Source: Flaccisagitta enflata (lineage: Eukaryota > Chaetognatha > Sagittoidea > Aphragmophora). Taken from it: a stretch of 64,000 nucleotides of DNA. The position numbers and the translations under genes are program-made. Location of the stretch: positions 87,668,001 to 87,732,000 of the forward strand of contig OZ231126.1 of NCBI GenBank assembly GCA_965153355.1, written 5' to 3'. Below the pieces are notes generated by a model, which was not told the origin of the DNA, did not search any database, and was given only the letters and a program-made list of their open reading frames with translations. Shown here in pieces: positions 1-14,388 of this stretch; position 1 is the stretch's first letter, and every line of letters begins with the position of its first letter.

Positions 1-202
1 GTCGGTCGGTCAGTCGGTCAGTCAGTCCAGTCAGTCGGTCAGTCAGTCGGTCGTCGGTCGGTCGGTCAGTCGGTCGGTCGGTCGGTCGGTCGGTCGGTCG
101 GTCGGTCGGTCGGTCGGTCGGTCGGTCGGTCGGTCGGTCGGTCGGTCGGTCGGTCGGTCGGTCGGTCGGTCGGTCGGTCGGTCGGTCGGTCGGTCGGTCG
201 GT
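1..202. repeat. (GTCG)n satellite
   Basis: About 200 bp of GGTC tetramer with a few CAGT variants at the left edge of the window. It is the same tetramer found inside the short GACC-type elements. Confidence 0.95.
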
Positions 203-495
203 TTTTTTCTTTTCTTTTTCTATGTCCCTGTCCAAATGTCAATTGACCAAATGCAACATTGTCCCTGCCTTCCTACATTCGATTATAGGCATTCACTGGA
301 TATGTCACGTCTATTTAATGTTCTTTCAATTACAACTCGATGTCCATCCATCCAAACCCCCCCCTCCTCCATATCAGACAAAAGATAGCGAGAAAGCACT
401 TCAAAATAGCGCTAAAAAGGGAACCATACATACGGACTGCCTACCTACCTACAGAGGGACCTACGCACTGAAAACAACCAGCAAAAAAGCTACTA

Positions 496-962
496 ACTAG
501 TCATCTAAGCATCGCACATGGTCAGCGGTACCCGATGCCCTGCTTGGAGAAGTGGGGTGAGAGCAGGGCAGCGGCCCCAAAGGGTCGATGTCCTGTAGGA
601 CCCAGGGGTGAATTTCCAGATGTCCTGAGAAGGCCTTTGGGCTTTGGGGCTAGTTTCCATGTTATTCAATGAGAACAATGCATTTTCTTCAATATTTTTG
701 TCAATTTTCCATGCTATCGGATCTGAATTCTGCATCTATTTCATAATTCACAATCAATTTTCCATGTAATTTAGTAGGGATTTCGCATATTTTTAACTTC
801 TGGTAAATTTCCCATGTTATTAAATGGGAATCTCGCATTTTTGCATTTTTTGTCAATTTTTCATGTTATTCAATGGGAATTTTGCATTTCTTCAATTTTC
901 CATGGTATTCGATAGAATTTGAGGCTTAGAAGCTTTAGCGGGGGGGCTGCCCAAAAAGAAAC
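496..962 (+). mobile_element. Hairpin-headed element, copy 1 (TTATTCAATGGGAA core)
   Basis: The head (CACATGGTCAGCGGTACCCG, then TGCCCTGCTT...AGCAGGGCAGCGGCCCC) is followed by a core of about 65-70 bp imperfect tandem units built on CCATGTTATTCAATGGGAAT. The right end is GGGGCTGCCCAAAAAG. No coding frame. Confidence 0.75.
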
Positions 963-1520
963 GACAAAAGAAGATTAGGCTTGTTATTTACCTTTTTGGT
1001 GATGTAAAGAAAGAAGATGAGAAGGAGGAGGCAAAAACCGGCACATCCTCCGATAAACGCGATCGCCGCCGGTGGCAACATTTGAAAGTGCTTTAGGAAT
1101 GATGCAGTATGATTGCAGTTAGCTAATGATTATGTCGTTGCTAATTCATGGTGTTGATGCCATTAACTCATCTTAATGATGTAGTATGGTGATGATGCCA
1201 TTATCAATTCATGATAAACACGCGATCAAGTCTCTACAGTGATGCGGTTCATTTATTATAATGACGCTGTTCATCCATGATCACGACGCTAATGATTTAT
1301 GATCCTTGTAATGGCAGTTCATTTAGAATGATGAGGCCATTTGTTTGTTTTCGTTTTTTTGCTGTATGTTGCTTTCGATGGTCTCATTCATTTCCTTCTC
1401 GGCAATTTTTAGATGGCCTGGTGAACTCCCATTCAAAGAGCCGCTTGAACAGAATTGGTCGGAAACTGGGAGATCAATACAATGTTCCAATATTCTTTTT
1501 AGTTGCGAACACACAACTCT

Positions 1521-1712
1521 ATAAAAGGCTTTGTCCGTCGGTTGGTCCGTCCGTCCGTGGCGATTGAGTCAAAAAATTGGGAAAAATAATTTTTTTTAAT
1601 ACTTTTAGTATATGATTGTGTGTGGGGGGGAAGGGTTAGGGTGTAAATAGGAGTTGGATGCTCCTGCCCACCCGTCCGCAACGATATTGTGACCCCGCGT
1701 CACTTTTTTCCG
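1521..1712 (-). mobile_element. GACC-type element, ATATTGTGACCCCGCGTCAC subtype
   Basis: GGCTTTGTCCGTCGGTTGGT ... CCCACCCGTCCGCAACGATA then TTGTGACCCCGCGTCAC. The same arrangement is at 39412-39633, the end alone at 40105-40142, and a reversed, decayed copy at 4143-4290. Confidence 0.65.
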
Positions 1713-2818
1713 ATAACCATGCTCGTGAGGGATTATGATAATGGCATTAATTACGAGCGAAATCGTTGGCCGCTCACCGCTGTTCCAGTTTTTATCATTA
1801 TCGTTTTCGATCGGCATAAAATTCAATTAAGGCGATAATCCATATAGGTAATAAAACCGAAGTTTTCAAGTTGCATCCATGGTTTTAATGTCAAGTTATA
1901 TACAGAGCGAGGATTATTTGAGTTGAAAGAGATAGATATGGCGACTTGTAAACGAGATACACTGTTCTTCAAATTGTAGATCAATTTTACGCGTTGATGT
2001 CCCTACTTGGAAAAAGGTTAAAGAGTACCTTCGGCTTTTTTTACACCTGCAGAGAAATTCTAAACAGAAGAATCAAAGAAGTTAGATTCTTCATTTGAAT
2101 ACTAAAAAGATTGAGAAACATGGAAAAAAAAACCAAATGATCTTCATTTCATCCAAAAGTTGCATTGTGTGACAGACAGTACAAAGTTTGGTGTTTTTTT
2201 TTTTCATATAAAAACACATAAAAAACTTTTGTCTCGTATTTACTCGATGTCCATTACACTTATTACAGATTTCTAATTGAAAGGCTGGACTGTGTTTGAA
2301 TTATGATTAGCGAAACTAAGGGAGAAACGAAAACGAAGAAAACAAGGCCAAGTAGGCCAACAGGCACGCGTGACAGACGTATGGACAGACAGATAGACAG
2401 AGGGCCGTCAGACAGATGGATGGGCGAACAGATGGTCAGAAAAACAAGGCTGGATGCACAGCCCAGCGGTAGTCGCTGGCAGGTGGGCAGGGGCAGTAAT
2501 GCGAGTGGACAGGGGCAGTATGTAGGTGTGCGGGGTGTAATGTGGCTGGGCAGGGATCGTAACGCTCAAAAATCAGTATTTCAGCCAATTTAGCATCGTC
2601 CTAAATTTCGCGTTACAGATCTTCCAGCCTTCCTACGGACACAACCTCCCATAAAGTCGCTTAGCCAGCGACTAAAATTCGAGAGAAGAAAAAAAGAAAG
2701 AATGCGATTCAAATGGCACTTATTAGGTCGAGTCAGTTCCATAATCCTTCTTGATCTCTCTTGAATTTTATTCTTGGTCTGTGAAATTAAAGCAATCTTT
2801 TTGTCGTAGGTGAAACTT

Positions 2819-3026
2819 TTTAGTCGAGTGCACGCGACTCTACAACCCGCTTTGTCCGTCGGTTGGTTGGTCGGTCGGTCGGTTGGTCGGTCGGTCACAC
2901 TTCACTTTTTTTATGATTCTATTTTTTTTTACCTCACCGCTACTGCCCAAATGGTCTGATGACCTAAAATATAGCTCCTACCCACCCGCACGCGACTTCG
3001 GTAGCCGTGTAGCCGGCCTTGTTTTT
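2819..3026 (-). mobile_element. Short GACC-type element, reversed
   Basis: Palindromic end GTCGAGTGCACGCGAC, GGTC/GGTT tract, then CCCGCACGCGACTTCGGTAG and CCGGCCTTGTTTTT. Same parts as 59197-59345 in the opposite orientation. Confidence 0.75.
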
Positions 3027-3507
3027 CAATACATTCGTAGTTTTTAAAATTCTTTTAAAAACGAGAATTATTCTAAAGAAAGAGAGTTTAGGTAAATACA
3101 AACACGCCTTCGGGTCTGCTTGCAAAAAGAGAGGCTCGAGAGAGCAACTTTGAATGAATGGGATCAGGTAGGACAAGGGAGACAGGACCAGTGAAGCTGG
3201 ACAATTCGACAAGAGAGTAGTTACTACATAAATGGGATCGGGCAGGACAAGAGAGGCGGGACAACAGAATGGTTACTGAATAAATGGGAGGCGGGACAAA
3301 AGAGACAGGACAACTACTTAAATGGGATCAGGCAGGACAAGAGAGCAGTCACTAAATGATTGGGATAAGACAGAACAACAAAGGCAGGACAACAAAGGCA
3401 GGACAACAGAGGGGGCACTAAATGAATGGGATCAGGCAGGACAAAGGAGACAGAACAAGATACTACCTAGGAAATTAGTTTTGAATCAACTTCTACCATA
3501 AATATCT

Positions 3508-3830
3508 TGGCCTTCAAAAAGCTAGATGACTTTTTCAAAAAAGCGAATTAATCTACATCAAAAAATCTTCAAGATGAGTTCAATCTGGTCTCTGTAGCTC
3601 AAACCGTTTAGAAATGGCAAGCAAAAGAGTGAAAACTTTTATTTCCAAAATGGGTAAAAAATATTCAGAATGATATAAGAAAAACTTAGGTTTATCTCCT
3701 TCTTGAAATATCTCCACTTCTAGAAAAGCAAATAACTTTTATAAAAAAAGCAAATTAATCTACATTGAAAAATCTTCAAGATGAGCGCAATCTGGTTTCC
3801 GTGGCTTCAACCGTTTAGAAATGACAAGCA
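3508..3830 (+). repeat. Tandem duplication of about 200 bp
   Basis: AATTAATCTACAT, AAATCTTCAAGATGAG and CAACCGTTTAGAAATG-type blocks recur in the same order from 3535 and from 3745. Confidence 0.75.
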
Positions 3831-3904
3831 TAACCATGTAAACACTCCATTAAATGAAAAGCTGGCAATAACTGCTCACAGCTGCCAGAACAAGACCTTG
3901 CTAA

Positions 3905-4130
<226 letters not shown>

Positions 4131-4459
4131 AAACATGGAACACAGGGTTATCGTTGTGGACAGGTGGACAAGGGCATCCAACCCCCATCCACACCCAACC
4201 CCCACATACAAGCATCTGAACTATTTTTTTTCCACTTGGACGGACAGACAGACCAACAGACTAATGGATGGACTGACAGACAAAGCCTCTCATAGAGTCC
4301 GGAGTTGAAATGAGAGAGAGACTGTGCCGCCAGGATGCACAATTATCACCTGGGACATTTCAAAGTTTAAATAGACTCGATTCCTTGGTTTTTGGGAAAC
4401 CGCGAAAAATGCAGAAAAATAAAAAAAGATTTAAAAAATCATAACTCCATAACTATTGA

Positions 4460-4670
4460 TCGCACAGAATTCTGCTTGGTGTCATCTGAAAGAGGAGAAT
4501 CAGTTCTTTCTTAGCTATTAATTTCATGCGTAGTCTCATTCTGCCCCCAAAATGTATCAACTTGCTCAAGCGCTTCATAAGAAAAAGGGAAATCCAAAAA
4601 ACTCTGCAGGACTCAAAAAGACCGAAGGGACTTTGTCTCTTCGACTTTTTTCCAATGAAAATCTTTACAG
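4460..4670 (+). repeat. Dispersed 200 bp repeat (TTTCTTAGCTATTAATTT family)
   Basis: CTTGGTGTCATCTGAAAGAG ... TCTTAGCTATTAATTT ... AGAAAAAGGGAAATCCAAA ... CTGCAGGACT. The same order occurs at 38490-38690 (+) and reversed at 6720-6895, with a reversed fragment near 2015-2060. Confidence 0.75.
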
Positions 4671-5342
4671 AGCGCCCTCCACCTGCAAAACTGAAGATGT
4701 TAGTTAACATAAATGTTACGTGAAGTGCTGATGCTATCAGAATCATGTTTTAAACGAAATTCAATTGATAAATCAAATCTTACCCTTTTTGATTCCAAAC
4801 TTATTTCCTAGGTAGTAGTAGCCACTAGATGAGTGGGATCAGGCGGAACGAGAGAGCAGTCACTTAATGATTGGGATAAGGCAGGACAACAAAGGCAGGA
4901 CAACAAAGGCAGGACAACAAAGGCAGGACAACAGAGGGGTCACTGAATGAATGGGATCAGGCATGACAAAAGAGACAGAACAAGAGAGTAGTCAGAGAGC
5001 GGTTTACAGACCGTATACATTACTGCGACAAGGTGCATTTTTGTGATTTAAATGCAGGGTTTTTTTTAATGCCAATTTCAAACAAATAGTTTGAGGAATG
5101 AATCCTTTCTTTCCGACTGTTATTAGAGTTTTTCTACCATGACGAAGTACAAAAATAGTCGTTTGAATCTGTTTCGAAGAAACTCACTCAAGTTTGACAA
5201 GAAATTGTCGAAAAGTTGACGAATTTAGAATTAAAATCTTTTTAGGTGGGGAATAAGGCGCTTGGACTTGGTTTTTTTGAGGGATCATCGTTGTTATTCA
5301 AAACATGGTTGTTGTCGTTGTCGTAATTGGGGTTGTTGTACG

Positions 5343-5494
<152 letters not shown>

Positions 5495-5756
5495 GTTTGG
5501 ATATCATCAAAAAGTCGTGTTTGTCGTTTGAATATTGTTGATGTTGCCGATTAGTTGTTGTCGTTTGAATGTTGTATCAACATTGTGTTGCGTTGTCATT
5601 CGAATGTTGTTCTGGTCCGAATGTCATTTTAGTCGTCGTTGTCGTTGTCGTTGTTGTTCTTGTTCTTGTTGCTGTTGTTCTTGTTGTTATTGTTCTTGTT
5701 GTTGTTTAAATGTTGTTGTTGTTTTTTAAAAACGACGATGCTCTGTATTTGATATA

Positions 5757-6246
5757 AACAAGGTCAACAAACCTTAGTCGCGTGGTAATAAGGGTAATAA
5801 AGGTAATAAAAGTAATTAAGGTAATTAAGGTAATAAAGATAATGAAGATAACTAAGTGCCTATATCTTCCTATAATTACCTACAACTACCTGTAAATACC
5901 TATAAATACCTACAATTACATTGAATTACCATAAATCATCTATAATCACCTAGAATTACCCATTATTTACTATATTTTCTACAATTACCTCAATTTATAG
6001 TCCGAGACAACTTTTCTGACTTATATGATACAGATTACTAAAGTACCTATATTTACCTATAATTACCTGAAATTACCTATGATTACCTGAAATTACCAAA
6101 AATTACCTATAATTGCCTTTAATAACCTTCAATAACCTTTAAAACGACTATAAAGCCTAAATTTCAAAAAAGTTACCGACCGACCGACAGACAGACCGAC
6201 CGACCAACCGACATAGCGGCTTCTAGAGTCGCGTTTACGCGACTAA
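5757..6246 (+). mobile_element. GACC-type element with GTAATAAAG / TTACCTATAA core, copy 1
   Basis: The left end AACAAGGTCAACAAACCTTA runs into TAGTCGCGTGG. The core has GTAATTAAG and ATTACCTATA units. The right end has GACC tetramers, ACATAGCGGCTTCTAGAGTC and the palindrome GTCGCGTTTACGCGAC. Confidence 0.8.
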
Positions 6247-6586
6247 AAAAGCTGATGATGGTACATGTTTTCATCCAATTCATGAGTATTCATTTTTGAT
6301 AATGTTGTGGTAGCAATAATCAAACTAAACGTGAGGCGGCAGTTAGTCGCTTCGTCGCACTGAACTTCGCATTTTGCACGGTTCTCAAAAACTGGGTTGA
6401 TAAGACTTTCTGTTATCCAGAGAATCAACAAAAAGAATCCAGAGTTTGAGATCGAGAGCGATCCCAGAGTGATAAAACTGATTATTAAGTTACTTGTTGC
6501 ATACAATCGTAGATAAATCTAATTAGCTATTCAGGGGAGATGAAGGAGAGAGAGAGAGAGACAGAGAGACAGAGAGGCAGAGAGAC

Positions 6587-6617
<31 letters not shown>

Positions 6618-7084
6618 TAGAGGAAGACAGACACTCAATGACTAAGATAGCAAGACAGTGAAAATACATAAACTGAACAAATACACACCTAAGAGGGACC
6701 TGAAATATCATTTGGAAAAAAGTTGAAGAATACCTTCGGCTTTTTGAGACCTGAGGAGGAATTTGGTTATCCCTTTTTCTCTCGACTCTTTTTGGGAATT
6801 CTTTTTTTCCAAATGAGCATGCGCATGAAATTAACAGCTAAGAAAGAAGTAATTCTTCTCTTTCAGATGACGCCAAGCAGAATTCTATGCAATTGACAGT
6901 TTTGGAGCTGTGATTTTTTGCATTTTTTTTGCATTTTTTTGCATATTTTTTTTTCCCAAAAAATTAACATTTTTCATTGATCGTAATTTTGTGCCTTATG
7001 TAGCATGAAAAAAAGGTCAACATGACGCTAGCTTTCTAATCACTTGCATTTTACCCTGCTTGCTCTCTCTCTTTCCCTCTTTTT

Positions 7085-7333
7085 AGTTGCGTGCTACGCG
7101 ACTCTTAAAGCCACTTTGTCGGTCGGTTGCTCCATTGGTTGGTCGGTCCGTCCATAACAAAGTTGTTTTTTAGGCTTTTTAACTTGTTTTTCATGGCTCT
7201 GAATGGCAGAGAAGAAACTTGAAGAAGTAAAAAGCGTTTTAAAAAGTGCTTTTGAAAAAAAAATTGCCCATCTGTCTGCCTGACATTTTTTGAAAGTGCC
7301 GAAGCATGCGACTTAGGTCTAATGACCTTGTTT
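7085..7333 (-). mobile_element. Short GACC-type element beside a long TC tract
   Basis: GTTGCGTGCTACGCGAC end and GGTCGGTTG tract. The far end GCGACTTAGGTCTAATGACC, then TTGTTTTTT, touches (TTTC)n and (TC)n. Confidence 0.65.
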
Positions 7334-7348
7334 TTTCTTTCTTTCTTT

Positions 7349-7545
<197 letters not shown>

Positions 7546-8031
7546 GAAATGCAAAAAGAGAAGAGCAAAGAGAATAACAGATCAAGACAGAGGCTGAGAC
7601 AAAGATGAAGAGAAAGACAAAGATAAAGACAGAGCTCAGGAAGCCCTTGGTTTGTTATAGAAATCCCACCCCCCCCCCTTTTGGACGCCTAAACTTAGTA
7701 TTCCGTCATAGCGTCGTTGTTAGAAGGTTTTCTCATCTCTCACATGATGTTCCGATTGATTCGGTTGTTGTTATCAGTCATCTATTACTACTAGTTTTCT
7801 GCCGGTACTATTTTTGTGCCGTTCTCATACGAAAAACCTTTTCATAACGAAAGTTACTTCCGCTCTCATCCAATGCCCCTGAGGACCGAAACTCTCTCTC
7901 TGTCTCTGTATTTCTGTCTGTCTGTCTCACTATGCAATAATTTTGCCAATTTGTTCTTTTTTAAAATAAAAACCATCATATTGTATGTTTTTTAGGTCCG
8001 TGGTACTTCCCTGAGTGTAACAAAACTCATT

Positions 8032-8085
<54 letters not shown>

Positions 8086-8547
8086 CTTTTCTCCCTCCAT
8101 TTACGACTTTTTTCTCATGGTGATTAGCAGCCTTTATCGGTAATTAAAAGACAATAAAGGCCTGAGAGGGTAGGTATCAGGTCTAAAAACCAGTATCAGG
8201 ACTAAAAACCAGTTTTTCAGTTTCTTTTAATACACAATCCTATTAGCTGAATGATCCGAACTTAGTCGACATCTTGTCTGCATTTGATTCAGTTAGAAAG
8301 ATTTTGACTGCGACAAAACCGGTTTCAATTATCCAAAATAAGAAAAAGTAGGCCAATAAGGGCGCCGGGTAGCGCGGGTAGATTGTCAAAGGTTGGCAAA
8401 GCCAACCAACCAACGAACACGACCGGGCCGGATACACGGCTACCTTAGTCACGTGCGGGTGGGCAGGAGCAGTGCTAGAGAAAGTCACTAAGGCTTCTGG
8501 GCAGGAGTCGTATGCTCAAAACGCTCAAAAACGCCGAAAAAGTAAAT

Positions 8548-9960
8548 AGTCGCAAAAGCGTCAGATGGTCAGCGGTACCCGTGCCCTGCCCAAGGTTGAG
8601 GGAGGAAGCAGGGCAGCGGCCCCGAAGGGGTCGATGACCTATGCTTTCACACAAATGAGGAATTTTCTCCTCCTTCTAGCAATAGGGATTGGGGCCTTAA
8701 GGCTTGAATTTAGGCCTTGGGGCTGGCATTTTGAGCGGGGATTTGGGCCTTAAGACAGGGATTTTGGCATTGGGGCTAGGATTTAGGCCTTCAGGCTGGG
8801 ATTTGGGCCCTGAGTATAGGATTTGGGCCTTGAGGAAGGGGTTTGGGCCTCGAGGCTGGGATTTGGGCCTTGAGGCTGGGATTTGGGCCTCAAACTGGGA
8901 ATTGGGCATTGAGACTTGGATTTTGGTCTCAAGAATGGAATTTGGGCCGACCAACCAACTGACCAACAGACCGACACACCGTGGACCAAACCCACCCTCG
9001 ATGCAGACCAGAGACCAACCAACCACCCCATAACCACCTATAACACCTAAAACACCATCACCGTGGACCAAACCCACCCTCGATGCAGACCAGAGACCAA
9101 CCAACCACCCCATAACCACATATAACAGCTAAAACACCATCACCGTGGACCAAACCCACCCCCGATGCAGACCAGAGACCCACCAACCACCGCATAACCA
9201 CGAATAACACCTAAAACACCATCACCGTGGACCAAACCCACCCTCGATGCAGACCAGAGACCAACCAACCACCCCATGACCACCTATAAAACCTAATAGT
9301 CGCAAAAGCGTCAGATGGTCAGCGGTACCCGTTGCCCCTATGTGAGTGTATGTGGGTGGGTGGTGGTTAGAGGGGCAGCGGCCCCGAAGGGGCCGATGAC
9401 CTTTGCTGTTTTTATTTGAGCTTCAAGGCTTCAAGGCCTGGAGGCTGGGATTTGGACCTCGAGACCAGAATTTGGGCTTTGAGACCAGGATTTGGGCCTC
9501 AAGACCAGAAATTAGGCCTCAAGGCTGGGATTTGAGCCTCAAGGCTGGGATTTGAGCTTTGAGGCTGGCGTCTGAGCCTCAAGGCTAGGATTTGAGCCTT
9601 GAGGCTGAGATTTGAGCCTTGTGGCTGGGACTTGAGCCTCCAGGCTGAGATTTGAGCCTTCAGGCTGGAATTTGAGCCTGCAGGCTGGGATTTGAGCTTC
9701 GAGGCTGGGATTTGAGCCTCCAGGCTGGGATTTGAGCTTCTAGGCTGGGATTTTAGCCTCAAGGCTAGGATTTGGGCCTCGAGGCTAGAATTTGGGCCTT
9801 GAGAGTAGGATTTGGGCCTCGAGAGTAGGATTTGGGCCTTGAGACTCCGAGCTAGGCCCACGACGGGGGGGGGACGGAGAAGAAGAAGAAGAAGGAGAAG
9901 AAGAAGGAGGAGAAGGAGAAAGTTTCCCATATGTGTGAAAGCATAGCGACGCGACTAAAA
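8548..9960 (+). mobile_element. Two adjacent hairpin-headed elements with GGGATTTGGGCCTTGAGGCT cores
   Basis: Heads lie at 8548-8640 and 9296-9410 and 20 bp cores at 8680-8945 and 9425-9850. The first lacks its right end and runs into an 82 bp tandem repeat. The second ends at TATGTGTGAAAGCATA and then jumps to GCGACGCGACTAAAAA, an end typical of the GACC family. Confidence 0.75.
8978..9295 (+). repeat. 82 bp tandem repeat, about 3.8 copies
   Basis: The unit begins GTGGACCAAACCCACCCTCG and recurs at 8981, 9063, 9145 and 9227 with only a few substitutions, indicating recent expansion. Confidence 0.9.
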
Positions 9961-10109
9961 ACCAAGATCGAATCTAGGGCGACCTTGGTCAATGACACGG
10001 TGACCAAAGATGGTGACTTGAGTGAGATAATGTGCCGTTGGGGACTTATTGCCTATTCGGGTGGGAAATAGTGGTCTGGCATACAGAAAATGACATATAG
10101 AAACTCACA

Positions 10110-10117
10110 AACACACA

Positions 10118-10190
<73 letters not shown>

Positions 10191-10214
10191 GCACGCACGC
10201 ACGCACGCACGCAC
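10110..10214. repeat. (CA)n then (GCAC)n
   Basis: CA dinucleotides change to GCAC tetramers at 10186. Confidence 0.95.
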
Positions 10215-10689
10215 CAACAACTTCAGATTTTGAACGATCGAAATGGTCCAGGTAGGACCACCGTAGTAGTCACGAACGGCTTGACAAGGAAAAAAATCGA
10301 AAAGCTACGATTGGACGGACAGACGGACCGATCGGAAAATGGTTTTTGGCACACGACTTACAATCGCTCGCATGTGAATTGTCTTGGCGAGTGACTAAAA
10401 AAACTGTTTCCTCCGCCCAACGACATTTGCAGCCCCGCCTACGGTAAGAAAAACTCGACAAGATTCATTTGTACCCCGAAGGAAATTAACATAAATTACC
10501 AAAACCGTGACCTTTTTCGTCGTTTCGAAGGTGTTCATGATCGACAGTCGATTGTTATTGTCTTATTCTAATGAGCAGATGTTTGCCAAGACAACGGCCG
10601 AAGCAGAATTTGGCAGAATTTGGAATTTAGAACAAGGAGACGGCGCAAAGAACTGTCATCATAATCATAAATTCATAATTGATCTGGAA

Positions 10690-11151
10690 CGAATGAATGA
10701 ACGAATGAATGAATGAAAGAATGAATGAATGAATGAATGAATGAATGAATGAATGAATTAATGAACGAATGAATGAATGAATGAATGAATGAATGAATGA
10801 ATGAATGAACGAATGAATGAATGAATGAATGAATGAATGAATGAATGAATGAATGAATGAATAAATGAATGAATAAATGAATGGACGAATGAAGGAATGA
10901 AGGAATGAATGAATGAATGAATGAATGAATGAAGGAATGAATGAAGGAATGAATGAATGAATGAATGAATGAATGAATGAATGAATGAATGAAGGAATGA
11001 AGGAATGAAGGAATGAATGAATGAATGAATGAATGAATGAATGAATGAATGAATGAATGAATGAATGAATGAATGAATAAATAAAAAAATAAATAAATGA
11101 ATGAATGAATGAATGAATGAATGAATGAATGAATGAATGAATGAATGAATG
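10690..11151. repeat. (GAAT)n tract
   Basis: About 460 bp of GAAT with GGAAT, ACGAAT and AATAA variants. Confidence 0.95.
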
Positions 11152-11467
11152 CGGAAAAGCGTGAAAGGAAAAGAAGGGAAGATCGAAAATTTGCGGCGAA
11201 AATGGCTCCTTTGGGTTGTTTTAAATCTTTGCGTGACCGACCGACCGACCGACCGACCGACCGACTGACCAACCAACCGACCGACCGACGAAGCGACAGA
11301 CTGATCGACTGACCGACAGAGACCGCGAGAATGCACATTATTAATAGTGAACAATTGAACGAATTAAAGAATTGGAAGCGAAAGAAGAAAACCATTCCAG
11401 GATCAGGAGGGACAACTGGCGAGCCAAGAGCGTGGAAGTGGCAGTTGCAAAGCACGAGTCAGTTAAA

Positions 11468-11918
11468 ACAAGGTCAACAAACCTTAGTCGCGTGGTATCT
11501 AAGGTAATAAAGGCAATAAAGGTGATTAAGGTAATAAAGGTAATAAAGTACCCTTAAGTACCCAAAAGGAACCAAAATTACCTAAAGTACCCTATAGTAC
11601 CCTTAGATACCTATGTGCCCTATAGTACCCTGAAGTACCATTGAGTACCTGAAGTACTCTAAAGTACCCTAAAGTACCCTCAAGTACCCTAAAGTACCTG
11701 AAATTACCTATAAGTACCTAAAGTACCCTAAAGAATGTAAAGTACCCTATAGTACCCATAAATACCTATAGAACCCAATAGTACCCTGAAGTACCCTTTA
11801 GTACCCTAAAGTACCTTTAAAATGAATATTCAAGCTATATTTCAAAAATGTTGCGTGACCGACCGACAAACCGACAGACTGACATAGCGGCTTCTAGAGT
11901 CGCGTTCACGCGACTAAA
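11468..11918 (+). mobile_element. GACC-type element with GTACCCTAAA core, copy 2
   Basis: Both ends match 5757-6246 almost exactly, while the core is made of about 10 bp units on AGTACCCTAA. Same ends with a different core indicates that the core repeats turn over independently. Confidence 0.8.
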
Positions 11919-12011
11919 AAGAGCAAACAAGAGAATCACTCCTTAGAACGTTTTTCCGGTCAAAAAAGCGAAGAGTGATCAATGATTCTAGGTAGAAATT
12001 GCGTTTATTAA

Positions 12012-12650
<639 letters not shown>

Positions 12651-13182
12651 ACACACAAACACGATCACGATCACGAACACTCACGCAATTGCAACCGCTT
12701 TCCACACCGATGGACGACAAAGTCTCTTTTAAAGTGGCGAGTTCGCGACGTCTAAAAATAAAAGACAACAGCGCCAACAAAACAAGCAATAGACAAGAAC
12801 TAATGCATGGCACAATGAGTCTAGATCATACAGTCCTGTCTCTTCTCATTTCCGGCAATAAAAAAATGAACAACCGACAATGCTTTGGTTCCCACAATTG
12901 ATCTATGCATCAGAAGGCATAGCAGTCAAATTCAAGTTGGACTTTCTTTTTTGTACGGTGAGAAATTCAGTGGAAATCTTTTGTTTCAAAATGTGTTTCC
13001 CGTTTCGTCTTCTTATTTGTTGACTGACTTGTTTTTGTGTGGACTGACTTTTTGTTAGGGTTGACTTTTTGTTCATCGATGTAAATGAGTTTTGATCATT
13101 CGGCGCCTGAGTGTCTGGGCGGAAATCAAACATCGGCTTGTATTGAGCGTGATAACACCTGGAACATAACCGCCGCGATGGA

Positions 13183-13185
<3 letters not shown>

Positions 13186-13234
<49 letters not shown>

Positions 13235-13358
13235 AGAGAGAGAGACAGACAGACGGACAGACGGACAGACGGACAGACAAACAGACAGAAAAAAAGAAAG
13301 AAAGAAAGAAAGAAAGCAAAAAAAAAGAAAGAAAGAAAAAAAGAAAGCAAAAAAAAAA

Positions 13359-13390
<32 letters not shown>

Positions 13391-13874
13391 ATAGTCGCAA
13401 AAGCGTTACATGGTCAGCGGTACCCGATGCCCCTATGTTAGTTAGTTTTGCTATGAGATGATGAGTGGGGCAGCGGCCCCGGAGGGGCCGATGACCTATG
13501 ATTCCACGCTGGACAATTGCAGGGTCTTTAATAGCTGATTTTGGGTCTGAATAGCCTGATTTGAGGATTTGAGGAAAATCGAAAGAAGAAAGAATGAAAA
13601 AAAGAAAGAAAGAAAGAAAGAAAGAGAGAAAAGAGAAAGAAAGAAAGGAAGGAAGGAAGTAAGGAAGGAAAGGAGGAAGGAAGGACGGAAGGAAGTGAGA
13701 AAGGAGGGAAGGAAAGATAGATAGTAAGAAAGGAAGGAAGGAATAAAGAAAGAAAGAAATAGAGAAAAGAAAAAGGCAAGAAAGAAAGAAGAAAGAGAGG
13801 AAGAAAGAAAGAAAGAAAGAAAGAAATAGGGAAAGAGTGAAAGGAAGAAAAAGAAAGAAAGGAGGAAAAACGGA

Positions 13875-13910
<36 letters not shown>

Positions 13911-14247
13911 AAGAAAGAAAAAAAGAAAGATCGAAAGAAAGGAAGAAACAAAGAAACAAAGGAACAAAGAAACAAAGAAACAAAGAAACAAAGAAACAAA
14001 GAAACAAAGAAACAAAGAAAGAATAAAAGAAAGAAAGAAAGGAAAAAAGAAAGAAAGAAATGGAGGAAAGATGGAAGGAAGGAAGGTAGGACGGACGGAA
14101 CGAAGGAACAAAGGAAGGGACATAGGAAGGAAGGAAGGAAGGAAGGAAGGAAGGAAGGAAGGAAGGAAGGAAGGAAGGAAGAAAGGAAGGAAGGAGGGAA
14201 GGTAAGAAACAAAGAAAGAAAAAAAGAAAGAAAGTAAGAAAGAAAGT

Positions 14248-14315
<68 letters not shown>

Positions 14316-14388
14316 GGGAAAGGGAGAAAGGAGGAAAAAAAAACAGAAAAAAAGAAAGAACAAGAAAACAAGAAAGCAAGAAAGAAAA
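13186..14388. repeat. Polypurine domain: (GA)n, (GAAA)n, (GGAA)n
   Basis: GA, then GACAGACG, then GAAA to 13391, a solo element head, and then about 820 bp of GAAA/GGAA/ACAA purine-rich strand (13565-14388). Confidence 0.93.
13390..13510 (+). mobile_element. Solo head of the hairpin-headed family
   Basis: TAGTCGCAAAAGCGTTACAT, then GGTCAGCGGTACCCGATGCC through GGCCCCGGAGGGGCC and GATGACC. A purine tract (13565-14388) follows in place of a core and right end. Confidence 0.75.

Noticed and set aside
2950-2975. CTGATGA motif as a possible hammerhead ribozyme core
   Set aside because: No GAAA partner or flanking stems at the right spacing; it lies inside a short GACC-type element.
9499-9930. 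143-codon frame with a repeated peptide (AQI.A.RLKSQP)
   Set aside because: It is a by-product of the 20 bp element core; equivalent frames occur on both strands in other copies.
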